Shown here one piece after another: positions 22,058-32,428 of a stretch of DNA of 44,537 nt; the first letter of the stretch is position 1, and each line of letters begins with the position of its first letter. The notes below the pieces were generated by a model. That model was not told where the DNA came from and ran no database searches. It saw only the letters and a program-made list of their open reading frames with translations. Origin of the DNA: Dimargaris cristalligena (lineage: Eukaryota; Kickxellomycota; Dimargaritomycetes; Dimargaritales; Dimargaritaceae); the NCBI GenBank assembly GCA_027576995.1, contig JANBQC010000192.1, positions 1 through 44,537 of the forward strand, read 5' to 3'. The translations under genes were made by a program, and so were the position numbers.

Positions 22058-25000
22058 ATGTTAAACTCTCTGGACACCCTGCCCGATATTGGGGTGGCCC
22101 TACCCAAGTGTGGCCCTGGTCTGGTCGATGGTAAACCATCGGTTCCCATAATTGATATCCGGCGACAGAAGCTGGCCCCGGCCCACTCCCTGGCCCATGA
22201 CATCATCCAGGGCCTGTCCCAGCCTTCCATCGTCCCCGGCTTCAACCCCGCTGAGCCCGACGCCGCTCACATTGATCCAGTTCGTACATTGCCCACGGTT
22301 GTTCTGTACGACTCCCACGGGTTGGACCTCTTCGACCAAATCACCTACACCGATGACTACTATCTTACCCGCACCGAAATTGATATTTTGGCCCAGGAGA
22401 GCGACGCCATCGCCCAGACCTGTCAAGATCACCGCGTGCTGGTGGAGTTGGGCGCTGGTGCTCTACGCAAAACCCGTCTGCTCCTGGAAGCTTTCGACCA
22501 ATTGGGTCGGCCCTTTACCTACTACGCACTGGACGTGGACCACAGCGCTCTTGTTGAGTCGCTGGCCCAAATTGGCCCTTTCCAGAACATTAATCTAGTG
22601 GGGTTGTGGGGTACCTACGAAGATGGTATGGTCTACCTGCCTACTCTCCCGAACGGCCACCGCAAGTGTATCTGGTGGCTGGGATCCTCCATGGGTAATT
22701 TCACACCCCAAGCATCGGAAGATTTCCTGTTGCGTCTACAGTCCGCCCTCGAGCCGGGCGACGCCCTCCTGTTGGGGACGGATGGCCCCAATAACCCCAA
22801 GGCCATTCACCGCGCCTACCACGACGCCCCCGGCATCACCGCCGACTTTATTCTCAATGGACTCACACATGCCAACCACATCCTGGGCCAGCCCCTCTTC
22901 AACTTGGCCGATTTTGAGTATGATTCCTGGTACAACCCCCACTGCACTCGGGTGGAGACCTATGTTCGCGCTCGCCGGGCCGTTCGATTAGAGTACCACG
23001 AGCCGGCGAAGGAATCCGGTCCCGGTAGTCACATGAACTCAGCGGTCCCCTCCAATTGTCCGGGGAAACAGTCACCCTTGTGCATTAATCTGCACGCGGG
23101 TGAGCGTATTCACTTGGAATATTCTGTCAAGTTTTCCCTTGAAAGAATACACCAGCTGGCCCATAGTGCCCACCTGGCCGTGGACAATCACTGGACCAGT
23201 TCGGATGGCCACGATTACCGACTGTCCCTAGTAAGCAAACCTGCCGTTTTCTTCCCCCGCTACCACACTGTCCAGTCCCATGCATCTCCACCCCCTTACC
23301 GTCCTGCCGACTGGGATACCACCCGAGGTGGTCGAACTCTCCCCTTTTCGGCACTGCCGTCTGTGGCGGAGTGGCAGGCCCTCTGGGACGCGTGGGACGT
23401 AGTCGCCACCGAAATCATCCCCGCCGACCAAATGAACGCCCAACCCATCCACCTACGTCATCCGTTCATTTTCTACTTGGGCCACATTCCTGCCTTCGTG
23501 GACATTAAACTGGCCGAGTGTACAGGGGACCCGCCAGTGGAGCAGCCGTCATTTACTCGATGGTTCCAGCGCGGCATCGATCCCAACGTCGAAGACCCCA
23601 CGCAATGCCACGAACATTCCCCCTTGCCTGATGAATGGCCCAGTAGGGACGTGTTGCTCGCCTACCGCGGCCGGGTGTACCAGCGGCTGTTCGCCCTGTT
23701 GGAGGCCTATGGCGGTGGGGGTTCGGTCGAGGCCCAACTGGTGCCTATGCCCCGGCGACTGGCCCGCTGCCTGTGGATGTGCTTCGAGCATCAGGCCATG
23801 CATCTAGAGACGCTGCTGCACATGGTGATTCGTTTTCCTGGCCGACGTCCTCCTACCGCCTCGGTACCCCCTCTATGGGGAACTGGCCATTCCACCTCGC
23901 CTAACCAACGGAAGGGCGGTCTTCCGTCTAAGGAACATCCCCCGCTTCCCTCCACTAGTGCCTGGCTGACGCTGGGGCCCGGACTGCTCGACTACGGGCT
24001 AGGGGGTGATAATGAGGCCATCGACGATAGTTGCACTACGGTGTACGACATCGAACCATTTTCATCTCCCCTTGAAAGCACCAAGGGTACCTCTGTTTCA
24101 AATCCCGACGAAGTGCCGGCAATATCTTCGCTGGACCATGTTTTCGGCTGGGACAATGAAAAGCCCCGCGTTGTGGGTGCCCCGGTGGATCAATTTAATA
24201 TCCAGACCCGTCCAGTGGTGATTGGCGAATATGTTTCGTGGCTGGCCAAGTATGGTGCACGTTACCTTGACCAGGCCAACCAGTCCTCTCCCAACGCCAT
24301 TCCACGCAACGAAGCCGAATACATCGCCCACTGGCAGAATATCCCCGAAATGGCCGATCTAATCCCGGGGTCATGGGTACTGCTATCCAGTGCTACCAAG
24401 GATGCCCCCGAATATCTCCTACCGTCTTCTGATGGTTCGTTGGAAAGTAGTATGGTGACAATTATAAGTGGCTGTTTCGGGGTCCGTACCATGTATGGAG
24501 ATATCCCTTTGGTTCATGTATGGTGTTGGCCGGTATACACGTCGCAAGTTCAGGCCCAGGCCTACGCCCAAGAACACGGTGCCCGCTTGCCCACCGAAAC
24601 CGAGCTCCGGTGGACCTATCAGCATCATTTTGATGGTCCTCAGCCGGAATCACTCGGACCATTGAAGTCCGATGAGCATGATAATATCCCGAGTGCTATC
24701 ACTTCCCCATCAAACCATGTCGATACACGAACTGAGCCGACTATAGGCCGCCAGCTTTATCCCGCTGACCCGTTCATGTCTAACTTTGGGCTTCGCACGT
24801 GGACCCCGCAAGATGTCGTTAATTTGCGCTCGACCCAGGTGCTTAACGGTAGCTCCGCCGAATCCCAGGTCTGCTTTGTATCAGATGGCTGGGAATGGAC
24901 AGTGACTCCATTCGCACCATTGAAGCCCGTGCAACCGGCCCCCTCATTGGCGGACCAATCCACCGAACAGGCGGCGTTTGCGATATCTCCCCAGTATCCC

Positions 25001-25177
25001 AATTACTCCACCGACTTCTTCAAAGGCGAATACTATGTGGTACTGGGTGCATCGTGGGCCACCCACCCTAGATTGGCCCAGCGCCGGAGTTTCCGCAATT
25101 GGTACCAGGCCGGCTATGGGTTCGCTTTTATCACATTCCGACTGTGTCGGTCCGCTTCTTCCCCCCGTGTCGAATAG
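22058..25177 (+). CDS. EGT1: Ergothioneine biosynthesis protein 1 (Egt1: fused EgtD methyltransferase and EgtB sulfoxide synthase)
   Basis: Trimethylates histidine with SAM to hercynine, then joins it to cysteine with iron and oxygen to give hercynylcysteine sulfoxide, the precursor of the antioxidant ergothioneine. The open frame begins with TTG at 22052; the first ATG, 22058, is chosen (1039 residues). The N-terminal EgtD-like domain shows YDSHGLDLFDQIT, YYLTRTEIDIL, the SAM loop ELGAGALRKT (about 129) and GSSMGNFTP. The DinB-like domain has HPFIFYLGHIPAFVDIKL and the iron-ligand stretch FEHQAMHLETLLHM (about 575). The C-terminal FGE-sulfatase-type domain has GWDNEKPRVVGAP, ARLPTETELRW, SNFGLRTWTPQDV, GWEWTVTPF and GASWATHPRLAQRRSFRNWY. 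Fungal Egt1 proteins are usually 770-900 residues; extra length sits in low-complexity insertions, including Pro/Ser-rich ones around 330 and 600-640. No intron. The separate lyase Egt2 is not in this window. Confidence 0.96.
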   Translation: MLNSLDTLPDIGVALPKCGPGLVDGKPSVPIIDIRRQKLAPAHSLAHDIIQGLSQPSIVPGFNPAEPDAAHIDPVRTLPTVVLYDSHGLDLFDQITYTDDYYLTRTEIDILAQESDAIAQTCQDHRVLVELGAGALRKTRLLLEAFDQLGRPFTYYALDVDHSALVESLAQIGPFQNINLVGLWGTYEDGMVYLPTLPNGHRKCIWWLGSSMGNFTPQASEDFLLRLQSALEPGDALLLGTDGPNNPKAIHRAYHDAPGITADFILNGLTHANHILGQPLFNLADFEYDSWYNPHCTRVETYVRARRAVRLEYHEPAKESGPGSHMNSAVPSNCPGKQSPLCINLHAGERIHLEYSVKFSLERIHQLAHSAHLAVDNHWTSSDGHDYRLSLVSKPAVFFPRYHTVQSHASPPPYRPADWDTTRGGRTLPFSALPSVAEWQALWDAWDVVATEIIPADQMNAQPIHLRHPFIFYLGHIPAFVDIKLAECTGDPPVEQPSFTRWFQRGIDPNVEDPTQCHEHSPLPDEWPSRDVLLAYRGRVYQRLFALLEAYGGGGSVEAQLVPMPRRLARCLWMCFEHQAMHLETLLHMVIRFPGRRPPTASVPPLWGTGHSTSPNQRKGGLPSKEHPPLPSTSAWLTLGPGLLDYGLGGDNEAIDDSCTTVYDIEPFSSPLESTKGTSVSNPDEVPAISSLDHVFGWDNEKPRVVGAPVDQFNIQTRPVVIGEYVSWLAKYGARYLDQANQSSPNAIPRNEAEYIAHWQNIPEMADLIPGSWVLLSSATKDAPEYLLPSSDGSLESSMVTIISGCFGVRTMYGDIPLVHVWCWPVYTSQVQAQAYAQEHGARLPTETELRWTYQHHFDGPQPESLGPLKSDEHDNIPSAITSPSNHVDTRTEPTIGRQLYPADPFMSNFGLRTWTPQDVVNLRSTQVLNGSSAESQVCFVSDGWEWTVTPFAPLKPVQPAPSLADQSTEQAAFAISPQYPNYSTDFFKGEYYVVLGASWATHPRLAQRRSFRNWYQAGYGFAFITFRLCRSASSPRVE

Positions 25178-25539
25178 CTGCTATCAACCATGGCATTTAA
25201 TTTTAAGTCGTGATCTTGCATAAAGATCAAACCAGGTTTTTTCGTATTTCATTATCCAGTTACTCAAAAATATATATAATAGTTTACTAGCTGTCAATTG
25301 TAATGTTAGCCAGTGTATGATATGAGTTAAAAAGAGTTGGCAGTATAGCTCAGGCGATTCCAGTAATGGCTGTGCAAGTGATATGACTAGGATTGCACCA
25401 TGGATTCGAGGCCATGTAGAGAATCGTATAGCAACTGTTAGAGGAATACGTATTGAGTGTGGGGTATAGTACAATGTAGGTTAGTTTTTGAGGGGATCTT
25501 CTTTGGTGTATTGTTATTGGAAACATGCCAAACCCTATT
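25178..25539. other. Convergent spacer between EGT1 and the unrecognised 931-residue gene
   Basis: AT-rich 3' spacer for two genes pointing toward each other. A stretch around 25340-25430 has weak tRNA-like boxes, but no cloverleaf could be drawn, so none is called. Confidence 0.5.
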
Positions 25540-28500
25540 TCAAGTACAAACCGCGACTTTAAAATGTGTATGCTGAAAATCAATGGCCAGTAACTCATTA
25601 CAGCACAACTGCATTGGCCTAGATGGACTACCAGTCCGCGTTTAAAAAAAAAACATCTTAAAAAAATAGCCATCTCTCGCATTTACCTTTAGGCGTTGCT
25701 TGACGCTGGCTCGCAGCCCGCAAAAATCGGCGATTTTGCCTATCCATCGTAGACAAAACTCGGTTAAAATACATAGCGCACCGGTCGGGGTGGACCAGCC
25801 CGTCGCGAAGCCCGCTTGCTGACTTTTCTGACTAGCCAGCAAATCAGCCAACCCCAAACTAATTTCGACAATCACGGCGACCAATTCGGGGTTGTGATCG
25901 GATACTAACGATAGGTCGTCGTCGAACCCGACCCCCATGGTGGTGGCCGGGCTACTACTGGAGGTTAGTAGTAGTCGAGAAAGGCCACCGGGATGAACGA
26001 CACCCGGTGGAGCATTAGATAAAGTGGAGGATGTTGACGAAGCGGCGGAGGGGGATGGCGATATAGTGGGCGTGACGTAGGGCGAAAGTGCCGCCGATAA
26101 AGTGGGCTGGATGGGTCCGTTGGGCAGTTGGTATAGGCCCCGGCCCGCATTACTAGCAGCGGCACTTGCGCCTGTAGTCGTCCCAAGGCCGACCGGCGTG
26201 GGGTGTGGTGGCTGGTCGTGGTGGTGGTGAGTCGAATCCATTGGATCACCCATAGTTCCACCCCCGTTAGGCTCGGTAATGGTGGGGGTTGATGGTCGGG
26301 TCAATAATTCACCATCCCGGATGATCTTCAAGTTAGCCAATAGCCCAATCAATTGTTCGTAATGAAACATAATCGTCGGAGCGGCTGACATAAGACGACG
26401 GCGGGGTGGTTTGGCGATGGATTGCTGAGCGGGGGTACCGAACCTACCCCCCAATCGGCCGTAATGAGTACTACTACTACTACTGCCGCCTCCCTTTCCC
26501 CCCTGGCGGTCCTCCCGCCCGCCCGCCGCTTTAGTGGCTTGGCTTAAACACCACCGGGCGTACTCAATCACCAACGCATTACAGTGACGGGTGAGCAGCG
26601 GGTAGGGCCGGCCGGCGAATTCCACGTACTGGTGGGTGGTCCGAATCGCCCGCGCTAGGGCCTTCATGAGTTCCTTGGGGGATAGGCCCCCAGGTGCGGA
26701 ATGGTCCAACAGACCCAGTTCCCCCGGTAATGCGGTACCCAGTCCTCCTTGTTGTAGCCGACCGTAGGTCAGTCCCGCGGACGAACTATTCCACAGGACC
26801 AAGACCCGGCGGAACTGGCCCACGAAAACGGCCATGAGGTCCAGTAACCACTGCTGGGCTAAACCAAGGAGCGTTTCGTCAACGGGGAAGCCCACGGCGC
26901 GCCATTCGAGGGCATTTTGGGCCAGAACTTCACCGTAGAGACGCTGTTTTTGGTCGAGAAAGGTTGCGAGGGAGACTTGGTTGGTGCCTAATTGGTCAAG
27001 GGCAAGGGAGGGTGAGGTTTGAATGGTAAGCTGCATATCGTCGACGGCGTGGAGGTATTTGGCCGCGCTGAGCAGGTGGTTGAACTGGGTGGGTAACCAG
27101 GGGAGGGTTTGCTATAGACAGGTACCGGAGGGTCATTTACAAGATAGTGAAGGGTGAGTCATAAAATACCATTTTTTGTTTTTGGTAAATCTACAAAATA
27201 TTTAGAGTGATCAATGCAGTAACTAGATATATAAGGACAAAGTAGTCAACCATAGCAACTTACAGAGAGAAATTGAAACTGGTGCATGGTGAGCCATTCG
27301 CCAATAGCGTGGATATGGGTTAACGCTTGTTTCATAGCCAGGTAATCTACACGCCCGGAGCGCTGGGTTAGAGTGGCCAAGTAGGACTGCAATTGTTGCA
27401 GCTTGTCGTTATACGTGGCCCGAAACTCAGCCGGACTAGTCTGATTTTGATGCGCACGGGTTTGAATCCAGTGTTCAAGGGCCTGTGGCGATGCTTGCTC
27501 ATTATTCTCCCTACCACCACCTAAGCCAAGCGGGCCGTCCATCTGTTTTACCGCCTGACTGAATATTGGCGGAATCAATTGATCAATCAGGGTCGCGTGC
27601 GATACGGTATGGGTGGCATTCACATCCCAATCGAGCTGGTAACGAGTCGGATAGTGGAAGCCGTCGTCGTCGAGACCCAGTCGACCGAAGTGATGTTCCG
27701 GGGACATGGAAGGCTGTTTGGCCGCGGTTGTGGATTTCGGCCGCGAGGCCAGTTTGGCCATGGATGTAGAGCGGAGTTTGGCTATTGGTTTAATGGGACC
27801 CGGAGTCAACTGGTGGGTCGGAATAGGGTTATGGTTTAATTCATTGGGCATGGCAAAGTGACCTGATGATCGGGGACGATGCTCCGGTGAACATTGCATG
27901 GCAGTATTCCCCTCGCCCGGGCTACTATTATCATGGTCATGGCTATGGGGTTGACTTGGCTGATCCATAGGGTGTTCAAGTCGGCCGTGGTTCACCGGCT
28001 CGGATAACGAGGGGTTCCCATGACTACTAGTGGATGTGGGTTCCATCGACGAGGAAGTAGTAATGCCGCGTTTCTGGGTAGAAATAGTTGGGCCACGGCC
28101 GTGCGGGCCGTCGTCTCGCGATACCGACAGGGCGCGGGCCAAACGAGTCGATAGGGCCTGGGATAGTTTGGCTGATTTTAAGTCGCGGTCGCCCCAGGGG
28201 TCGAATGAGGGTTTACGCTTATGACCGGTGGTGGAACGCGACTCCAGGGGGGACCCAAGGGGCAGGGGGGGCGAGGTCGTAGCAGGGCCGTCGATAAGCA
28301 GTTCCCCGAAGGCCGGTGTGGCTACATGGAGGCGACTTGGTCGTATGGTACCACCACTATGGCTAAAGCTATGGCTGCTCCCGCCTACTACCACTCCGCT
28401 GCTCCACGCGGGCGAGCCGGTCCCCGTTGGGTCAGGCGAAAGATAATTGCTGGGCTGGCGGGGTCGAGGAGGCCGAATGGGACAGCCTCGCTCGTCAAGT

Positions 28501-28565
28501 AGGACATTTTCGAAGGCCGTTAAAATCGTCAAGAGGGGTTGTACCCATAGTGCCGAATGGTCCAT
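25540..28565 (-). CDS. Unrecognised conserved-looking helical protein, three exons
   Basis: Exon 1 is 27264-28565 (434 codons), intron 1 27112-27263 (GTAAGT...CTATAG), exon 2 25687-27111 (475 codons), intron 2 25609-25686 (GTAAAT...ATGCAG) and proposed exon 3 25540-25608 (22 codons plus TGA). All junctions are phase 0, giving about 931 residues. The first two exons are sure; the last is the best in-frame continuation I found. An N-terminal helix (WVQPLLTILTAFENVLLDE) is followed by 300 Ser/Pro/His-rich disordered residues. The region around the exon 1/2 junction is helical (RVDYLAMKQALTHIHAIGEW, NALEWRAVGFPVDETLLGL, LMKALARAIRTTHQYVEF). More low complexity follows, then a helical C-terminus (LVAVIVEISLGLADLLASQK, LTEFCLRWIGKIADFCG). 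There is no signal peptide and no catalytic motif. I cannot assign a family. A scaffold or regulatory protein is only a guess from the helix/disorder pattern. Confidence 0.75.
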
Positions 28566-29866
28566 GTTCGGGGAGAGGGGGGAGGTCTATAGGAAAATAT
28601 GATAGTAGGTACTCGGCCGTTTTTTAGGAAGTAAGGGTAGGTAGCGGAGAGTTGCTGATTCCAGGTAGCAGTGGTGGCGCGATTCCCTTAAAGTAATAAT
28701 AAACTATATTGTTGGTAGGTGGACTCTTTTCCACAAATATATGGCAAGCTGGGAAATGTCAAGGTATTTACCACACGTGACCGGATTCATATGTCATTTC
28801 TTATGCTCTGCTGCTACTACGGCTCTACCCAGAGTTATTATGATGGTTGATAAACCCAATTGGCTATTTAGGCCAATTTGAGCAAGGGGGGTTAATTATG
28901 CCACTATTCGTCATAAAAACACAGGCATAAACGCTCCCCATTCTACCTTGGCTCTTAAATGGCGGTTACAATATGTGCATTCCCTGACAATCCCTGTAGC
29001 TATGGGATTTGAGCGACACCAATAGCCTGATACTGATGCTTAGCGAAATGGTGAGCGAACCTAGGTGTTATAATTAGTAGATAAATTTATTAATCGGTTG
29101 AGACATGAAGTGATAAATGAGGATACTAGTGAATGAATGTATTTAATGAGCAGGCGGGAGTAATAGTCATCTGAGGGGGCTCTACCTCGTTGAGTTATTA
29201 CTTCCTTTTTATATTGGAGAATTTAGAGGTCTAAGTCGGAATGGTGTGGCCGCAGCAACATCAGGTTCTCCTCCACGGGGATTGTGTTCGATTGGAGGTG
29301 GCTCCACCCTAGCTGTATTCCCATTACCATGAACTACTTGGCCGATGCCCAGTGTCGCAGTCGGCTCAGCATTAACAATACCAAATGAAGTGTTAGCAGC
29401 ACTCGGTAATGTCCGAGTAATTATGTTCTATTATGTGCTGTATGCTTTGTTATAATTGGATTTTGTTTATACAGGCCAACTACCGATAAACATAAATTGC
29501 GGAAAACGGGAAGCCTCGATAAACTACATTTCATCCAACATCTTAACAAAGGTCAAAATAAGCACCTGATGCCGAGTCATTGGTATCACCACTTTGGGGT
29601 TACGTTGTCCAAACTAGGCGTAAATCTCGATGGCGCTGAATGGCAGCCGCCATTTATTATTAATTGCGATAATAAACCTCACACGCCCAATGTCAGAGTT
29701 AAAATCACCCACAGAAAATGAAGTGGAGAAGCAAAATTAATGGGTTGGAATAAAATTCATAACTAAATCCAATGTAGCATACTAGAGTGTCGATATAACC
29801 AGAGCGTAGTAGAAACCATAGCTCCACGAATGGGGGGCCATTAAAAAGAAACGGAGTATCAGCAAT
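28566..29866. other. Intergenic between two reverse-strand genes
   Basis: About 1.3 kb, AT-rich. A 74-codon frame at 29497-29721 has a TTG start and no recognisable product. It must contain the promoter of the 931-residue gene on its left side and the 3' UTR of the protease on its right side. Confidence 0.5.
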
Positions 29867-32428
29867 TTAAGCCAAGCGCCAGCGGAGAGGAATCGATGTC
29901 CAGGTCACCGGCGCCAGATCAATATCGTAAGTGTAAACATTAAGCTTCACCACATAGTCATCCTCTGGGGCGACAATCTTCTGAGTCGGGGTAATGAAGA
30001 CATCCCCACCCCAACCATACGTGTAGTTATAGGAGCCGGCGTTCATGTAGTTGCGAGCGAAGTAAATGATGTTTTCATCAATAACACCGTAATCCACCGT
30101 CGGTGTAGCGGCCTTGGCCAGAGTAACACGCAGACGGCGGGCGGGGTGTTGAAGGCGGAACAGAACCCCCGCTCTAATAGCTGGAGTGAACGTATTCAAG
30201 GTGCTCAAGCACTGTTTTTGCACATTGAAAACCAGACAGGGTAGACCCGAGGCGAGGGGAGGTAGAACGGGGACCTGGGTAGACTTGTACGAGAAACCCA
30301 AGATCGGGAGGGTGTAGTTGAACCCCATGGACACGCCCGCGGTGGGGAATAGAGTCAAATAAGCACTGTAAAGGAACAGGTCCTCGCGGACGTGAGATGA
30401 GTGATCCAGGTTAATGTTGAAAACGCCCAGTTTACCAGCCGCCGCCGTGACCTGGCGTTTGTTAAACCAAATCGCGGGGATCTTGGCATTGTCGCGCGGA
30501 GGGATGACCAAGTACTTTTGGGCATCGAATCCGGAGGAACTGATGGTGTTGACCGAAGTGATATTCATTTCAATGGGAGTGGTACCGGTGTTCGTGAAAC
30601 CAAAGAACACGTCGAAATCCCGCCAGTCGGTATCGGGGAACGTCCCGTTGACGCTGGTGAAATTGAAAATGGCCTGGGAGGCGGTGGCCCCGAAGGCATT
30701 GACAATCCCGGCGCCCTGTCGGGCTACTGAGTAGGGGCGGAGCACAGTGGGATGCATTTGGGGCCGCGCCGTATTCACGACCGCCGAAATCGTACCGTTG
30801 TTTGCGTTGGACTTGCCGTTTTCCATGGCCAGGGCGGCAACACCAGCGACGTACGGGGTAGACATGGAGGTACCCGTCATATGTCCGTAATAGCCCGCGT
30901 ACGTTGGGTATGGGGCGTAAATGTTAACCCCGGGACCCAACAAATCGGGCTTCACTTCGGACGTGGGACCGGGGCCCCAGGACGAAAAGGACGAAGGGGC
31001 CCGCGGGGTGATGGCATCAAAAACAATACTGTCCGACTTGGACGAGATGCGCACCGTGGTAGTGGCGATCTTATTAATCAAGTAGGTGGCGTCGGTCTTG
31101 AAAATGGAAACCACTGGGAATACGGTCAAGTAATTGGTATACTCGGGGCGATAGAGCGTGTCATCGGAGGTTTGGTAAACCACCATCTGAACCGCACCAG
31201 CCGCTTGGGCATTACTGGCCTTGATGTCCATCATACAACCGCCAATCTGTAAGAGGACTACCTTACCGGTATAGTCAGGCAACGGGGCACACCCAAAGTC
31301 ATCCGTAGTACTACCGACGGTGAACCCGCGGACAATCTGGACGTTGTTTAAGGTAGGGGTTTCAATGTTGATGGGATTCATGGTACGCCGGATGGCCACA
31401 TTCTCATTGGACGTCACATTCATGTACTGGCTGTAGTAGATGGGGAAATCCGCCGAGCCCACTGAAACGCAATGGGGGCTGATCGATGGACCGTCAACGG
31501 CCCACATCCCCTCGGCACCTCGATTACCCGCTGCCGCCACCATCAGCACCCCCAGTCGGGCCAAGTTAGAGGCAGCGACACTAATACCAGACTCGCTCCA
31601 TTTACCGGGGAAGCCCAGGGACATGGTGATAATATCCATGCCATCAATGAAAGACTGTTCCATGGCTTTGATGACAAAGTTCTCGTAGGTGAGCAGTCGG
31701 CAGTTCAAGACTCGGTAGATACCAAGGGTGGCCCCGGGGGCTACCCCCTTGTAGTGGCCGTCGTTTCCGGCGACGATCCCCGCAACATGCGTGCCGTGCT
31801 GGGTACACACCTCAATGGGGTTGTCATCCGGGAAGCCACCGTAGGAGTTTCCGTTATCACCGATAAAGTCCCAACCGTATTGGATACGGCAACCGGGGGT
31901 CTTGTAGCAGTTGCCGAAGGCGGGGTGGGTGTAGTCAACTCCGGCGTCAAGGATCCCGATTTTAACATTGGCGCCCGTTTTGCCGAGCTGGTTGTGCACG
32001 TGGTCAACCCCGGTATAGTTGTGGGCCAGCATGGGTTTCGGGGGGAGTCGAGGCAATACCCCGGCCGCCGCGAAGGTGGACTGGTCAATGGACGAGGCAC
32101 TGAGCTGCCAGGCGTAGGTAACCCCAGACAGACTGTTCACAGTGTCACTATAAGAATCATCCACCGAGATACTCATGCCATTCATAATAACGGTATAATT
32201 CATGACGACGGTAAAGGGGATTCCCAGAGCAGCCATTTGGTTGTAGAACGTCTGTGCGCCCGCTGCGCCGGCTGGGGTACCCGGGGCCCCTGGGAAAGTG
32301 ACAATGTACTGGTGGGGAATGGTATCGGGAGTGATATGGGTGTTGCTATTACCCTGACCAACCGAAAGAGGCAGGTTGCTAACAAGGGCGGCGGCGAGTG
32401 CCCCCCATACGGAAATTAGGCGCACCAT
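29867..32428 (-). CDS. Secreted subtilisin-like serine protease (S8A, minor extracellular protease Vpr type)
   Basis: 853 residues, one exon, clear ATG at 32428. Residues 1-24 are a signal peptide. Residues 38-110 form an Inhibitor_I9-like propeptide (HQYIVTFPG ... VTYAWQLSA) expected to be cleaved on maturation. The S8 catalytic triad is complete: Asp161 in GILDAGVDYTHP, His211 in HGTHVAGIVAG, Ser521 in MTGTSMSTPYVAGVAAL; oxyanion Asn302 is in VAAAGNRG. A PA-type domain (about 375-455; YTGKVVLLQIGGC ... VFPVVSIFK) is inserted before the serine. After it comes a Fn3-like/DUF1034 region (about 590-690; DVFFGFTNTGTTPIEMN) and a beta-rich tail with many N-glycosylation sites. This architecture is common in fungal secreted S8A proteases of saprotrophs, entomopathogens and mycoparasites. 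Role: extracellular protein digestion. Confidence 0.95.
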   Translation of the reverse strand: MVRLISVWGALAAALVSNLPLSVGQGNSNTHITPDTIPHQYIVTFPGAPGTPAGAAGAQTFYNQMAALGIPFTVVMNYTVIMNGMSISVDDSYSDTVNSLSGVTYAWQLSASSIDQSTFAAAGVLPRLPPKPMLAHNYTGVDHVHNQLGKTGANVKIGILDAGVDYTHPAFGNCYKTPGCRIQYGWDFIGDNGNSYGGFPDDNPIEVCTQHGTHVAGIVAGNDGHYKGVAPGATLGIYRVLNCRLLTYENFVIKAMEQSFIDGMDIITMSLGFPGKWSESGISVAASNLARLGVLMVAAAGNRGAEGMWAVDGPSISPHCVSVGSADFPIYYSQYMNVTSNENVAIRRTMNPINIETPTLNNVQIVRGFTVGSTTDDFGCAPLPDYTGKVVLLQIGGCMMDIKASNAQAAGAVQMVVYQTSDDTLYRPEYTNYLTVFPVVSIFKTDATYLINKIATTTVRISSKSDSIVFDAITPRAPSSFSSWGPGPTSEVKPDLLGPGVNIYAPYPTYAGYYGHMTGTSMSTPYVAGVAALAMENGKSNANNGTISAVVNTARPQMHPTVLRPYSVARQGAGIVNAFGATASQAIFNFTSVNGTFPDTDWRDFDVFFGFTNTGTTPIEMNITSVNTISSSGFDAQKYLVIPPRDNAKIPAIWFNKRQVTAAAGKLGVFNINLDHSSHVREDLFLYSAYLTLFPTAGVSMGFNYTLPILGFSYKSTQVPVLPPLASGLPCLVFNVQKQCLSTLNTFTPAIRAGVLFRLQHPARRLRVTLAKAATPTVDYGVIDENIIYFARNYMNAGSYNYTYGWGGDVFITPTQKIVAPEDDYVVKLNVYTYDIDLAPVTWTSIPLRWRLA

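Noticed and set aside
25340..25430. tRNA-like A-box/B-box hints (TATAGCTCAGG, GATTCGAGG)
   Set aside because: Spacing is roughly right, but I could not draw an acceptor stem, an anticodon stem or a normal T-loop.
25642..28565. Assignment of the 931-residue protein to an MAP3K (SSK2/MEKK4) regulatory region
   Set aside because: Only a faint impression from the NALEW...GFPVD stretch; no kinase domain is present and there is no room for one before EGT1.
31472..32419. 315-codon forward frame opposite the protease gene
   Set aside because: Antisense shadow; the reverse strand encodes an intact subtilase with full catalytic triad.
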